64,000 bases of DNA from Microcaldota archaeon (GTDB lineage: Archaea > Micrarchaeota > Micrarchaeia > Anstonellales > Bilamarchaeaceae), in contig JACRGD010000010.1 in assembly GCA_016212525.1 (NCBI GenBank), positions 591,860 to 655,859 on the forward strand, read 5' to 3'. The notes below the pieces were generated by a model. That model saw nothing but the letters and a program-made list of their open reading frames with translations, did not search any database and was not told the DNA's origin. A program made the translations under genes and the position numbers. This document shows positions 17,476 through 25,562 of the stretch, one piece after another. Within the stretch, counting starts at the first letter, position 1; every line of letters starts with the position of its first letter.

Positions 17476-18380
17476 GGATTTATCTAACAGGTGCAAATGG
17501 CAGACTGGGCAGAGAAGTTCTAAAGCGCATACCAGAAGCCGCACCACTAGTAAGAAAGGCGAGTGGGTTAAAGTCCGAAATAATAACTGATTTTTCAATA
17601 GATTCACTAAGACCAATCCTAGCAGACGCAGACATCCTGATCCATTTAGCAGGATCGCTGGACATGGAAAACAAAGAAGCACTTAGAGAAGGAAATGTCG
17701 AATTGACAAGACGATTGGAGAAAGCAGCGCCAAAGAGATGCCGGATTGTTTATGCAAGCTCGATTGCAGTTTATGGAAAAACACTCGCCCAGATTCCGGC
17801 CAGGGAGGAAACTGCGATAAAACCAGACAGCGAATATTCAAGAACAAAATTAGAAGCCGAAAACATAGTTCGAAGCAGACCCAACCACATAATACTTAGA
17901 ATAGGAACCATCTATGGGCCCGGCTTTGAAGACTACTTCAGGATACTAGAGCGCATCGAGAAGGGAAAAATGCAGATGATCGGAAGCGGCAATAACCGAA
18001 TCCCATTTGTCCATGTCGAGGACGTTGCCGACGCTATCACAAGAACAGGTGGAAAGGTGAATGGTACATTTGTACTCGCGGGAGAGGCAAAAACACAAAA
18101 AGAGATTTTCGAAATTGCAGCCAGAGAACTCAAAGTCCACCCACCAAAGAAAAAAATGCCTAAGATAGTAGCTATGGCAGCAGTACATTTGCAAAAACTG
18201 ATGGGTAAGAGGGAAGCGGCAAGGAAATTTACGATTGAACACGTGCTCGTCCTTTCTTCAGATCGTGCGTTCGATTGTACAAAGGCGAAAAAAGAACTTG
18301 GGTTTTCTCCAAGAAGCATCGAACAGGGCATTGTAGAGATGGTTCAGAGGTATAGAAACCGGGCCCAAGCTTCGATTTAA
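17472..18380 (+). CDS. NAD(P)-dependent epimerase/dehydratase (extended SDR)
   Basis: The N-terminus has the Rossmann motif TGANGRLG (residues 6-13); the catalytic triad region shows S-S-I-A-V-Y-G and the Y-S-R-T-K motif (Tyr and Lys). These are the marks of extended short-chain dehydrogenases such as nucleotide-sugar epimerases, dehydratases and reductases. The length (302 aa) is typical. The C-terminal substrate-binding part does not identify the sugar. It overlaps the preceding small gene, and no glycosyltransferase genes are adjacent, so the pathway is open. Confidence 0.87.
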   Translation: MRIYLTGANGRLGREVLKRIPEAAPLVRKASGLKSEIITDFSIDSLRPILADADILIHLAGSLDMENKEALREGNVELTRRLEKAAPKRCRIVYASSIAVYGKTLAQIPAREETAIKPDSEYSRTKLEAENIVRSRPNHIILRIGTIYGPGFEDYFRILERIEKGKMQMIGSGNNRIPFVHVEDVADAITRTGGKVNGTFVLAGEAKTQKEIFEIAARELKVHPPKKKMPKIVAMAAVHLQKLMGKREAARKFTIEHVLVLSSDRAFDCTKAKKELGFSPRSIEQGIVEMVQRYRNRAQASI

Positions 18381-18384
18381 AAGG
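18374..18384 (+). promoter_or_regulatory. TATA box inside the end of the epimerase gene
   Basis: GATTTAAAAGG covers the epimerase stop codon and is centred about 27 bases upstream of the ATG at 18406, so the next gene has its own leaderless-type promoter. Confidence 0.5.
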
Positions 18385-18405
18385 ATTAGAGTTCTCTTAG
18401 AATCC

Positions 18406-19236
18406 ATGAATAGATCATTTTTCTTATTATTGGCAGCACTTCTTTGTGGCACCATACTAGCCGGCTCGTATGACCAACAGTACCAACAACACGTCGGACT
18501 AAATGGAGCATCAAAAATAGTCAAGAAAACCACGGCTCAGAGCCTCGGGGCGATTCTTACACCTCAGGAAATAATTAACGCGGCTCAAATATGTGGAACT
18601 AGCAGAAATGATTGTTTCATAAATGAAAGTCAAAATACCATGATTACTACAATAGAACTCACATCAGAGAATAACTATTACACATTTGAAACGGATTACG
18701 GATTTCCTTTCATCGAACATCATTTGGTCATGCGAAAGCTGCCAACTGACAAATTCGGAACGGTAATGGCCACATTAATAAATGCAGTAAAACCAGATTT
18801 GCAATTAGAGCCATCAGAACGGGTTGATTTAGATGCAAATAATACAGAAAATGGAAAATTATTGAAGCAGATCGGCGTAAATATAAGTTACGAAATAATA
18901 ATGCCTGGAAGTGCTTATGTAGCTACAGGAGGAGCAGAATTAACAAATGAAGGCACAGCAAAGTTTGAACTCTCAAAAGTATTAGAGCAGGGCGGATCGA
19001 TGGAAGTTCGCTCAAGAGAACCGAACTGGTCATATATAGCAGCAATAGCAGGAATAGCAGTCCTTTCAGCATTTGCAGCCTCATTTTATCTGGAGAGAGA
19101 AAAGAAAACAAAAAAGAAACAGGAAGATAAAAAAAATCCGGCAAGCGAACAGATCCAAAAGAAAAACGAACAGACAAAATCACAAAATAAAAACCAAAAG
19201 CCACAAAATAAATTAGCACAGGGCAAAAATAGTTGA
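18406..19236 (+). CDS. Membrane-anchored extracellular protein with basic cytosolic tail
   Basis: The 276-aa protein has a signal peptide (hydrophobic core within residues 4-20, ending C-G-T-I-L-A-G), an extracellular domain with two nearby cysteines (I-C-G-T-S-R-N-D-C), one membrane helix around 208-225 and a cytosolic tail of about 45 residues composed almost only of K, Q, N and E. The topology matches many archaeal surface proteins, but I recognise no family. The AT-rich spacer downstream probably ends transcription. Confidence 0.68.
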   Translation: MNRSFFLLLAALLCGTILAGSYDQQYQQHVGLNGASKIVKKTTAQSLGAILTPQEIINAAQICGTSRNDCFINESQNTMITTIELTSENNYYTFETDYGFPFIEHHLVMRKLPTDKFGTVMATLINAVKPDLQLEPSERVDLDANNTENGKLLKQIGVNISYEIIMPGSAYVATGGAELTNEGTAKFELSKVLEQGGSMEVRSREPNWSYIAAIAGIAVLSAFAASFYLEREKKTKKKQEDKKNPASEQIQKKNEQTKSQNKNQKPQNKLAQGKNS

Positions 19237-19253
19237 ACAAAAACAATTTCAAA

Positions 19254-19300
19254 AATAAATTTTTTATTTTAAAAATTTAAAAATATTTTTTGAAAACGAA
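19254..19300 (+). terminator. AT-rich, T-run terminator-like stretch
   Basis: Downstream of the 18406 gene is a run of near-pure A/T with several T-tracts (TTTTTTATTTT and ATTTTTT). Archaeal intrinsic terminators are T-rich without needing a hairpin, so this is a candidate. The remaining bases up to the ATG at 19379 hold a TATA-like ATTTATAAC about 27 bases before that start. Confidence 0.4.
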
Positions 19301-19378
19301 CCAAAAAAAGAAAATTTTGAATGTTTTTGGGAATAGCTTTTTAAATTTAATTTATAACTATTTTATTGAAGATGTAAA

Positions 19379-19828
19379 ATGTCACACAAACTTGAACATA
19401 TACATATGACCGTAAACGCAAGAATCGACCCGAATTTTAAGGCATTGCCAAAGGATGATGCTCAGCGTTTCGTAAATGAGTTGATGAAGACCATTCACAT
19501 GAAGCCACTTGGCCCATTGAACTGGTCGGACGCAGAGGATTTGGATTTCCCAGGACAGAGCTTTGTCCAGATGATTACGACAAGCCACTGTTCAGTTCAT
19601 TACTTTACAGGTAATGACGGGACAAACGAGATCCACTTTGATCTGTACTCGTGCACATGTTTTGATGTCAACAAGGTCATTGCTTTACTTGACCGCACCT
19701 TCGGACTGATTTCCTGGCATGGAATCATATATCAGAGAACCATGCATGAAGCACCAGTCGTGAAGATGATCGGAAGCGAAGCAAAAGAAGTCCTGGTTGA
19801 AACACCAAGCGCAGCTAAAAGATGTTAA
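19379..19828 (+). CDS. SpeD-like pyruvoyl decarboxylase (S-adenosylmethionine decarboxylase family)
   Basis: The 149-aa protein matches the small prokaryotic SpeD fold. The self-cleavage and active-site segment reads T-S-H-C-S-V-H at 68-74, where S69 and H74 align with the pyruvoyl-forming Ser and the His of T. maritima SpeD (E-S-H-x-S-x-H), but the residue before the Ser is Thr, not Glu. The second motif, normally D-V-F-T-C-G, is L-Y-S-C-T-C here (C92, C94). SpeD relatives in archaea and bacteria include enzymes that decarboxylate arginine or ornithine rather than AdoMet, so the substrate is uncertain. It would supply a polyamine step. No speE gene is adjacent. Confidence 0.72.
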   Translation: MSHKLEHIHMTVNARIDPNFKALPKDDAQRFVNELMKTIHMKPLGPLNWSDAEDLDFPGQSFVQMITTSHCSVHYFTGNDGTNEIHFDLYSCTCFDVNKVIALLDRTFGLISWHGIIYQRTMHEAPVVKMIGSEAKEVLVETPSAAKRC

Positions 19829-19915
19829 ATTAAGTTTAATTTTTTCCAAATTTTCTAATTCTTTCAATATTTTATTCAAATAACATAGAGGTACCCATAA
19901 AACGGAGCAACAAAA

Positions 19916-20464
19916 ATGACAGAATATGAAGGCGCAAAAGACGACAAAATGAAAATCGGCAACATAGTAGGTTATGCCGGAGGAATATTATTCGTAACGA
20001 TAAGCATTATCGATCTTATCGTCTGGAAAGATTATTTTGTCTCGGTTTTGGGAATGGTGGTTGGCCTACTGTACATCGGAGCCACATACATGCAGGATCA
20101 AGTCATGAAAAGAAGAAAATACATTATTGATAATGAGAGCATTTTTATCGAACCTCCGATGTTTCTTTTCGGGAAGATAACCCCACTTAAAATCCAAGAC
20201 ATCGATTCGATCGATCTGGTCATATCAGACAAAAAAGGGCTGGCAAACTTCGAATATAAAATGAAGAATGTTCTTGGCGGCCGTGAGTTCGTAAGACTTC
20301 CAAGTGTTTATCTTCCCAAACGATCAGTCGTCCTAAATACCAGAAACAAAATGGGACTGTTTTTCATCTCATACGTATTAACACCCAGGGACGATCAGGA
20401 ATTCATAAACGAAATAGTTTCAAAGAACAGGAAGGAAATCAGAGTAAATGAAATTCATAACTAA
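19916..20464 (+). CDS. Small membrane protein with two helices and a cytosolic PH-like domain
   Basis: The 182-aa protein starts with a soluble head, has two hydrophobic helices at about 18-35 and 40-58, and then a 120-residue domain beginning R-R-K-Y-I-I-D. This layout (two helices followed by a beta-rich domain) resembles bacterial-PH/YdbT-like membrane proteins, but the match is only to overall plan. No function is assigned. Confidence 0.62.
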   Translation: MTEYEGAKDDKMKIGNIVGYAGGILFVTISIIDLIVWKDYFVSVLGMVVGLLYIGATYMQDQVMKRRKYIIDNESIFIEPPMFLFGKITPLKIQDIDSIDLVISDKKGLANFEYKMKNVLGGREFVRLPSVYLPKRSVVLNTRNKMGLFFISYVLTPRDDQEFINEIVSKNRKEIRVNEIHN

Positions 20465-20470
20465 AACATG

Positions 20471-20480
20471 AGTTTTTATT
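20471..20480 (+). promoter_or_regulatory. TATA box of the 20503 gene
   Basis: AGTTTTTATT is centred about 26 bases upstream of the ATG at 20503, fitting a leaderless transcript. Confidence 0.45.
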
Positions 20481-20502
20481 AGTTCACAAACAGGAATATC
20501 AC

Positions 20503-21915
20503 ATGGGAACGCATCATACTGCGCCAGAACCAAGCGGAATAATAACTCAAATTCCAACGTTTGAACCAACAGGAGTATCTGCAAATAGACACATCCCGCC
20601 AGTAGCACTTGATCGGGCAAGGCATCTAGCCACAGTAGCAGGAGCAGATCCCATGCTTGTTGCAACATATCTCCAGAACTCGCAAGTTGATGTAGGGAGG
20701 AATCCAAACGGCACATTAGATGTTCGTGTAACTCTTTCGCCCCCAAATCCGTTTGGCTCAATTTCACCAGAGGTTCAGAACAGGAGTCGGGTTTTTGCAA
20801 CACGATTACTCGAAATCGCCTATAGAGAGGGAGTAAGCACGGGAAATACATCATTCGACTTTCAATTAGGTCCAACAGCTCAGAGATTTGTAGAGCAGAG
20901 GGCAAACCAAAACAACATCGACCCTGCAGCCTTTCGGGACGGAGTGATCGTATCTATGATCTGCAATAATGATCCGCATTTTCTTGCGCCGACGCGTATA
21001 GCATCACACGAACTCTCAAGCCTGGTAACGGATCAGTTCCGGGATGTGCATGGACCAAGTGAATATTCACCAATACTCTCGACAACGGATGTAATTGTGA
21101 GGGGAACGCGAACACAACAGCGTGGAGCAGTAGTATTTGACATCACCCAGGAGCAGTCAGAGCGAGGGACACAGGTAATAACAACATCGAGAGAGATCCC
21201 ACAAGCGAACCGCAGACTAGTAGAGCAGATAGGAACATTTATGGGAATTGACCCTCGAGAACTCGTTGCAGCAGTAGAAAATATGACAGTGGCGCATAGA
21301 TACACCAATTACGGAACTGCCGCAATAGACGCATATCCGGTTCCGGCTCAAAACGATCCAGCAAGAAGAACATACGAGGTAGCATCATTAATACTCAGAT
21401 ATGCCTACTCTGATAGAGCAGACCGAAGAACAGGAGAATTTTCAGAAGAACATATGCTCCGGGCATTAACATATGTAGCATATCAACCAAACTTATTTGT
21501 CGATCCGAGATTACCAGTCCAAATGGACCCGCCAACCCGCAGATGGATCAACCAGCAGGCATCGTACTACGGCCTCCCAGAATCAAGTTCGAGATTAATT
21601 TTTGCATACACATTATTAGCAACCACAGACACAGGACTGGCAGATCGATTTCTTAGAATGAACATAGAACGAATGCGAGCAACCCCCAACGAGCAGGAAA
21701 GATTGAATCCTGAATCCGAAAGGTTGCTAAGTGAATTTGTTCCAGTTACAGCGGGAGCATTGCTTAGAGAGCACACACAAAGATACCGTGCAGGTGAGAG
21801 AACTCCGGCAGGCCAACAAACACTACTTAGTATCGGATTTAGCGGGATGCATCAAGTGCAGACATATCTTGCAGAACTAGACCGCACAGAAGCACAACGC
21901 AGAAGACCTGCATAA
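20503..21915 (+). CDS. Unknown soluble protein with internal duplication
   Basis: The 470-aa protein has no signal peptide or membrane segment. A helical module recurs at about 36-58, 125-152, 236-261 and 345-371 (pattern R-x-[FLW]-[VI]-x-Q-x4-6-G/N-[IL]-[DP]-P, then a hydrophobic helix). Segments at about 97-118 and 292-316 (V-x2-L-I/L-x2-A-Y) also correspond, so a unit of about 200 residues appears duplicated. The family is unrecognised. Pro-rich linkers join the modules. The style (Arg/Gln/Ala-rich, helical) is like the unknown genes at 26.7 and 37.0 kb, but I see no clear homology. Confidence 0.65.
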   Translation: MGTHHTAPEPSGIITQIPTFEPTGVSANRHIPPVALDRARHLATVAGADPMLVATYLQNSQVDVGRNPNGTLDVRVTLSPPNPFGSISPEVQNRSRVFATRLLEIAYREGVSTGNTSFDFQLGPTAQRFVEQRANQNNIDPAAFRDGVIVSMICNNDPHFLAPTRIASHELSSLVTDQFRDVHGPSEYSPILSTTDVIVRGTRTQQRGAVVFDITQEQSERGTQVITTSREIPQANRRLVEQIGTFMGIDPRELVAAVENMTVAHRYTNYGTAAIDAYPVPAQNDPARRTYEVASLILRYAYSDRADRRTGEFSEEHMLRALTYVAYQPNLFVDPRLPVQMDPPTRRWINQQASYYGLPESSSRLIFAYTLLATTDTGLADRFLRMNIERMRATPNEQERLNPESERLLSEFVPVTAGALLREHTQRYRAGERTPAGQQTLLSIGFSGMHQVQTYLAELDRTEAQRRRPA

Positions 21916-21975
21916 ACCCAAGTACAAGCAAAAAAAACTAAATAAGAATAAAAGAAAGAATAAGAGAACAAAGAA

Positions 21976-23136
21976 TTATTCGTTCTTGTATATGTGCACA
22001 ACTGCAGTAGCACCAGAGCCACCAACATTCTGGGACATTCCGATGTGCGCATCTTTAACCTGTCTGCCCTCTGCCTCGCCCCGAAGCTGCCAGACACATT
22101 CGACAGCCTGTTTTACACCGGTAGCACCGACCGGGTGCCCACAGGCTTTAAGACCACCTGAAGTGTTAATCGGAAGTTCTCCATTTAGTGCAGTCCTACC
22201 CTCAAGAGTCGCAGGACCACCCTGACCTTTTTTGAAGAAACCTAAATCCTCAATGGCCATTATTTCTGCAATAGTAAAGCAATCATGAACCTCTGCAAAA
22301 TTCATATCTTTTGGAGTCATCTTTGCCATTTTGTAGGCTTTTTCTGAGGCGACCTGAGTTGCCCGCAGTCCCGTAAGAGAAGCACGAGAGTGCAATGCGA
22401 TTGCATCGCTTGCCTGGGTGCTTGAAAGAATTTCAACTGGCTTTTTTGTGAAACTGTGTGCCATATCAAGAGGTGCAAGAATAACCGCAGCGGCACCATC
22501 AGTAATTGGCGAGCAGTCAAAAACCTTTAGTGGATCCGAGATCATCTTGGACTTAAGAACAGTCTCAATCGAAATTTCCTTTTGGAATTGGGCATATTTG
22601 TTTTTGGCCCCGTTTTTGTGATTCTTTACTGCAACGGCTGCGAGCATTTCCGCAGTCGTTCCGAAGTCTTTCATATGAACCTTGGCCATTAATGCATAGA
22701 TCGCCGGGAAGGTAGCACCCAAAAAGAGCTCCCATTCCTGATCGCCCGCACCGCCAAGGATATCGCTGACAGTATTGACATCCAGATCAGTCATCTTTTC
22801 GACTCCACCGACGACGACGACATCGTGCATTCCAGATGCCACAGCCATGACACCTTGTCTAAGTGCAAGACTGCCCGAGGCACAAGCACCCTCGACACGA
22901 GTAACCGGAATCGGGTTAAGTCCCATATAATCGGCAAGAAGCCCACCTATGTGCTCCTGGCCCACCAGTCTGCCAGAAGCCATAGTTCCGACAAAACCAG
23001 CATCAATCTTATCTCCAGAGAGACCCGCATCTTCAATTGCCTTTACGCCCGCTTCGACGACCAGATCCCGGAAGCCCTGCTCCCATTGTTCGCCAAAATG
23101 AGTCATACCTGCTCCTATAATCGCAACTTTTCGCAT
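21976..23136 (-). CDS. Archaeal acetyl-CoA C-acetyltransferase-like thiolase
   Basis: The 386-aa protein has the thiolase catalytic Cys in G-A-C-A-S-G-S (C85) and the C-terminal C-G-H-P-V-G-A-T-G motif with the active His. It is of the archaeal/SCP2-type subgroup that usually sits beside HMG-CoA synthase and a DUF35 OB-fold protein and starts mevalonate synthesis by condensing two acetyl-CoA. Here neither partner is adjacent, so the role may be acetoacetyl-CoA synthesis in trans or a relict. GGTGAAATT precedes the ATG, and a minus-strand TATA (CCTTATATGTA) lies at 23163-23173. Confidence 0.88.
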   Translation of the reverse strand: MRKVAIIGAGMTHFGEQWEQGFRDLVVEAGVKAIEDAGLSGDKIDAGFVGTMASGRLVGQEHIGGLLADYMGLNPIPVTRVEGACASGSLALRQGVMAVASGMHDVVVVGGVEKMTDLDVNTVSDILGGAGDQEWELFLGATFPAIYALMAKVHMKDFGTTAEMLAAVAVKNHKNGAKNKYAQFQKEISIETVLKSKMISDPLKVFDCSPITDGAAAVILAPLDMAHSFTKKPVEILSSTQASDAIALHSRASLTGLRATQVASEKAYKMAKMTPKDMNFAEVHDCFTIAEIMAIEDLGFFKKGQGGPATLEGRTALNGELPINTSGGLKACGHPVGATGVKQAVECVWQLRGEAEGRQVKDAHIGMSQNVGGSGATAVVHIYKNE

Positions 23137-23162
23137 ATAATTTCACCGATAGAAAGTAGAGA

Positions 23163-23173
23163 TACATATAAGG
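23163..23173 (-). promoter_or_regulatory. TATA box of the thiolase gene
   Basis: Read on the minus strand, CCTTATATGTA is centred about 32 bases upstream of the thiolase ATG. The GGTGA ribosome-binding site just before the ATG shows that this transcript has a short leader. Confidence 0.45.
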
Positions 23174-23279
23174 AGCGATATTTAAAGGCGAGGCAAGACA
23201 CTACGGCAGAAGACGAGAGGGCATTCGGATAAAGTGTTAGAAAATAGCTAAACAAGAGTTTAAAAACAAGTCTACATAG

Positions 23280-23924
23280 ATGATAAGTACAATGGATTCT
23301 AGAAAAATTAGAGCCACTCTTGCCATAGAGGGAAGAATCAACGAAGGGAAAGTAGTTAAGGTGAGATTTGGAAATAGAGCCGCAAATGCGACTGAAGAAC
23401 CAATAATAGAGACAACGAAGCTGGTAGAGGCAGTACTAAGAACTGCAATCATAGACGGAAAGTTTACAGAAGCACACAGAATAGTAGCAGACATAAGAGA
23501 CCAGACAAATAAGGGCAAAAAACCAAATGAATCAATACTGATAATATTAACAGGCATAGTCCAAAACAGATTCGTCAGAAAGATGTTCGATAATCCAGGC
23601 GAAGAAAGAGCACATGAATTGATTAGGGAAATGGTTGGCCAGATTTTCGCCCGTCATTATAGGCGGGACCCCCAGAAGATCGCAGAATTACTAAATACAA
23701 GAGACCGGATAATTAGAGTAGCCGCAGCAGCAAAATATCTGGAGGCAGCAGTCGCAAAAAAGAGACCATCTCAAGAGGAATTGGAAGAAATAGGCAAAGT
23801 TCTAAGGGCAATTAGTATCTCAGCACCATTAGTCAGCAAAGCACTAAATAGCAAAAAGACAGATGAAAGAGAGGCGGCAGGAGTTCTAATTGTAGAAATA
23901 ATATCAGCAAGAATGCCGTTTTAG
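23280..23924 (+). CDS. Unknown helical protein (214 aa)
   Basis: The protein is soluble, rich in R, K, E, I and A and predicted all-helical. No family is recognised. The region 130-200 (E-L-L-N-T-R-D-R-I-I-R-V-A-A-A-A-K-Y-L) looks like helical-repeat packing. A second ATG four codons in could be the true start. It converges with the three-gene minus-strand cluster at 23.9-25.4 kb, with 10 bases between the stops. Confidence 0.6.
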   Translation: MISTMDSRKIRATLAIEGRINEGKVVKVRFGNRAANATEEPIIETTKLVEAVLRTAIIDGKFTEAHRIVADIRDQTNKGKKPNESILIILTGIVQNRFVRKMFDNPGEERAHELIREMVGQIFARHYRRDPQKIAELLNTRDRIIRVAAAAKYLEAAVAKKRPSQEELEEIGKVLRAISISAPLVSKALNSKKTDEREAAGVLIVEIISARMPF

Positions 23925-23934
23925 AAAAACAGAG

Positions 23935-24444
23935 TTATCCGTTGAAGATTTTATCCAAAGCTGCGATAAAATCAGAGTCATCCCTAAAAGTGAATGGAAT
24001 CGTTCCATATACTAAGATCAAGATTTTCTTATAACCAGAAAGATACGATGCGACATCAAATCGTTCAGAATCGATATTGGCACGTATTTGTTGGGAAACC
24101 AATTCAAGGTCTGGAGCATTTTTAAATTTCATAAAGCGATCAAGTTCGGCAGATAATGACTTGCCAGCATAACCAGAGGCCATTAACCCAGAGCGTAGAT
24201 ATTCCCGATAGGTCGGAAATTCCTTAAGAGAAGCCCTGGCAGTAGAGAGATGAGATTCCAAACGCTTGTCCTCATTTGTGGCAGCATAATTAACCATCTG
24301 GTCAAGAAACATCAGAGGTATTAGTTTATTGAGATAGTCCTGTGCAACCTTGGTTTTTGAATGAATCTGAAATCCACGCAAGAGTTCTGCACGTGTTGCC
24401 GGAGGCCGATCATCATCAAGAGAGGGCGCTTTTTTCCGCTTCAT
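23935..24444 (-). CDS. Unknown protein (169 aa), last of a three-gene cluster
   Basis: A basic head (MKRKKAPSLDDDRPP) precedes a helical soluble domain with no recognised family. The ATG lies 13 bases after the stop of the gene at 24457-25158, so the two are probably co-transcribed with the small secreted protein upstream. No motif suggests a function. Confidence 0.6.
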   Translation of the reverse strand: MKRKKAPSLDDDRPPATRAELLRGFQIHSKTKVAQDYLNKLIPLMFLDQMVNYAATNEDKRLESHLSTARASLKEFPTYREYLRSGLMASGYAGKSLSAELDRFMKFKNAPDLELVSQQIRANIDSERFDVASYLSGYKKILILVYGTIPFTFRDDSDFIAALDKIFNG

Positions 24445-24456
24445 TGCAAAAACCCG

Positions 24457-25158
24457 CTATTGCCTAACGGGAGCCGTGATTGCTGCGTTTAGATCATGAG
24501 GAATAGTTACACTGACCACAGTGGCAGCACGATATGCATCAACAGAGTCCCGTGGAGCAGTAGAGTGAGCAAGTTCACGCCGGGCAACTGCAAGCGCAAT
24601 TACCAGCTCGAGATTTGGTTCGCGAGTTTCCCTTGGCATATCAAAGACATGTGAAAAATAAGGACTCCTAAAACCACCTAAGGTTCTGAAATTTGGACTA
24701 CCCGGAGGAACAGGGTGTCCCGCATCACGAGCACCGGTTATGAGAGATAGGTCATCCGCGAAATTTGCAGCGATTGGGCTGGTAGTTGGAGCAGTTGCAG
24801 AGCCCGGACGGGCAGGAATCTGAGATTGTAAATAAGGCCGTCCTGCAAGCCAGTTGCAGAAGCAGTAAAGATCACGCATTTTGTCTTGATCGGAAACGCT
24901 GGCGGATGGAGCACGACCCGAGGCCGTAGCAAAATCGCCACGAAACAGTTCACCCATTCGACCAGAGGAAGTACCCAAAAGCCAGCCATGGACTTGAGTT
25001 AGGGCAGCCATACGAATCGCAGGAGTCATAGTCGGATCGCTTCTGGACCTCCAGAGCTCAACAATCTGCGCAGGTCGTCCAGTTTCGATAGCAGAAACTA
25101 TTTGACCAGTAGTAACGGACAGGGGACCGGTTTGTCTTGGAACTGCACGGGCGAGCAT
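24457..25158 (-). CDS. Unknown protein (233 aa)
   Basis: The protein is Arg/Ala/Pro/Ser-rich, has no clear signal peptide or membrane helix and belongs to no family I know. It begins three bases after the stop of the small secreted protein gene, which indicates translational coupling. Its middle (residues about 90-125) has two cysteines in C-F-C-N. The name of the system, if any, is unknown. Confidence 0.58.
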   Translation of the reverse strand: MLARAVPRQTGPLSVTTGQIVSAIETGRPAQIVELWRSRSDPTMTPAIRMAALTQVHGWLLGTSSGRMGELFRGDFATASGRAPSASVSDQDKMRDLYCFCNWLAGRPYLQSQIPARPGSATAPTTSPIAANFADDLSLITGARDAGHPVPPGSPNFRTLGGFRSPYFSHVFDMPRETREPNLELVIALAVARRELAHSTAPRDSVDAYRAATVVSVTIPHDLNAAITAPVRQ

Positions 25159-25161
25159 TTC

Positions 25162-25407
25162 TCAAGCATCAGGCTCAACTCTTCGGGGAACAGAGGTTCT
25201 GGCAGATTGTTCAGAATCGTCGGAAATCGCAGGTCGGATTGGTTGTTTATATCCCATAGAGACACCAGTGTCAGGTGCTATTTGTCTTTGATCATTTATA
25301 TGATTTTCTGCAAGAGGCATAGCAGGCCGCATCTGAATCGTAGAAAAAGAAACCGCTGCAGCCAAAACCAAACCAGCACGCCTTGATGAAGATAACATAG
25401 AACTCAT
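25162..25407 (-). CDS. Small secreted protein with signal peptide (81 aa)
   Basis: The frame is open to 25548, but the ATG at 25407 (MSSMLSSSRR) is preferred because GGAGGA stands six bases upstream and the residues after it form a signal peptide: an Arg pair, a short A/V/L core and a possible cleavage after the M-P-L-A segment. A minus-strand TATA-like CTATATTTTAAC at 25441-25452 would start a 14-base leader. The mature part (about 50 residues) is polar, with Q, R, P and D, and unrecognised. It heads the cluster with the two genes downstream. Confidence 0.58.
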   Translation of the reverse strand: MSSMLSSSRRAGLVLAAAVSFSTIQMRPAMPLAENHINDQRQIAPDTGVSMGYKQPIRPAISDDSEQSARTSVPRRVEPDA

Positions 25408-25562
25408 AGAAATCCTCCAATGATAACTATAGGTAAAGGGGTTAAAATATAGTATCAGACCAAAGAAGGAACAAAGACGTCGAACAGTGCACAAAAAAGA
25501 ACGTCTTCTAAGAAAGTCAATGGATCGCAAGAGAATAAAAAGAAACATAGAGAACAGATAGC

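Noticed and set aside
19254-19378. AT-rich spacer as origin or promoter cluster
   Set aside because: No repeats resembling the ORB-like 12-mer occur and the strand bias does not change here; a terminator explains the T-runs.
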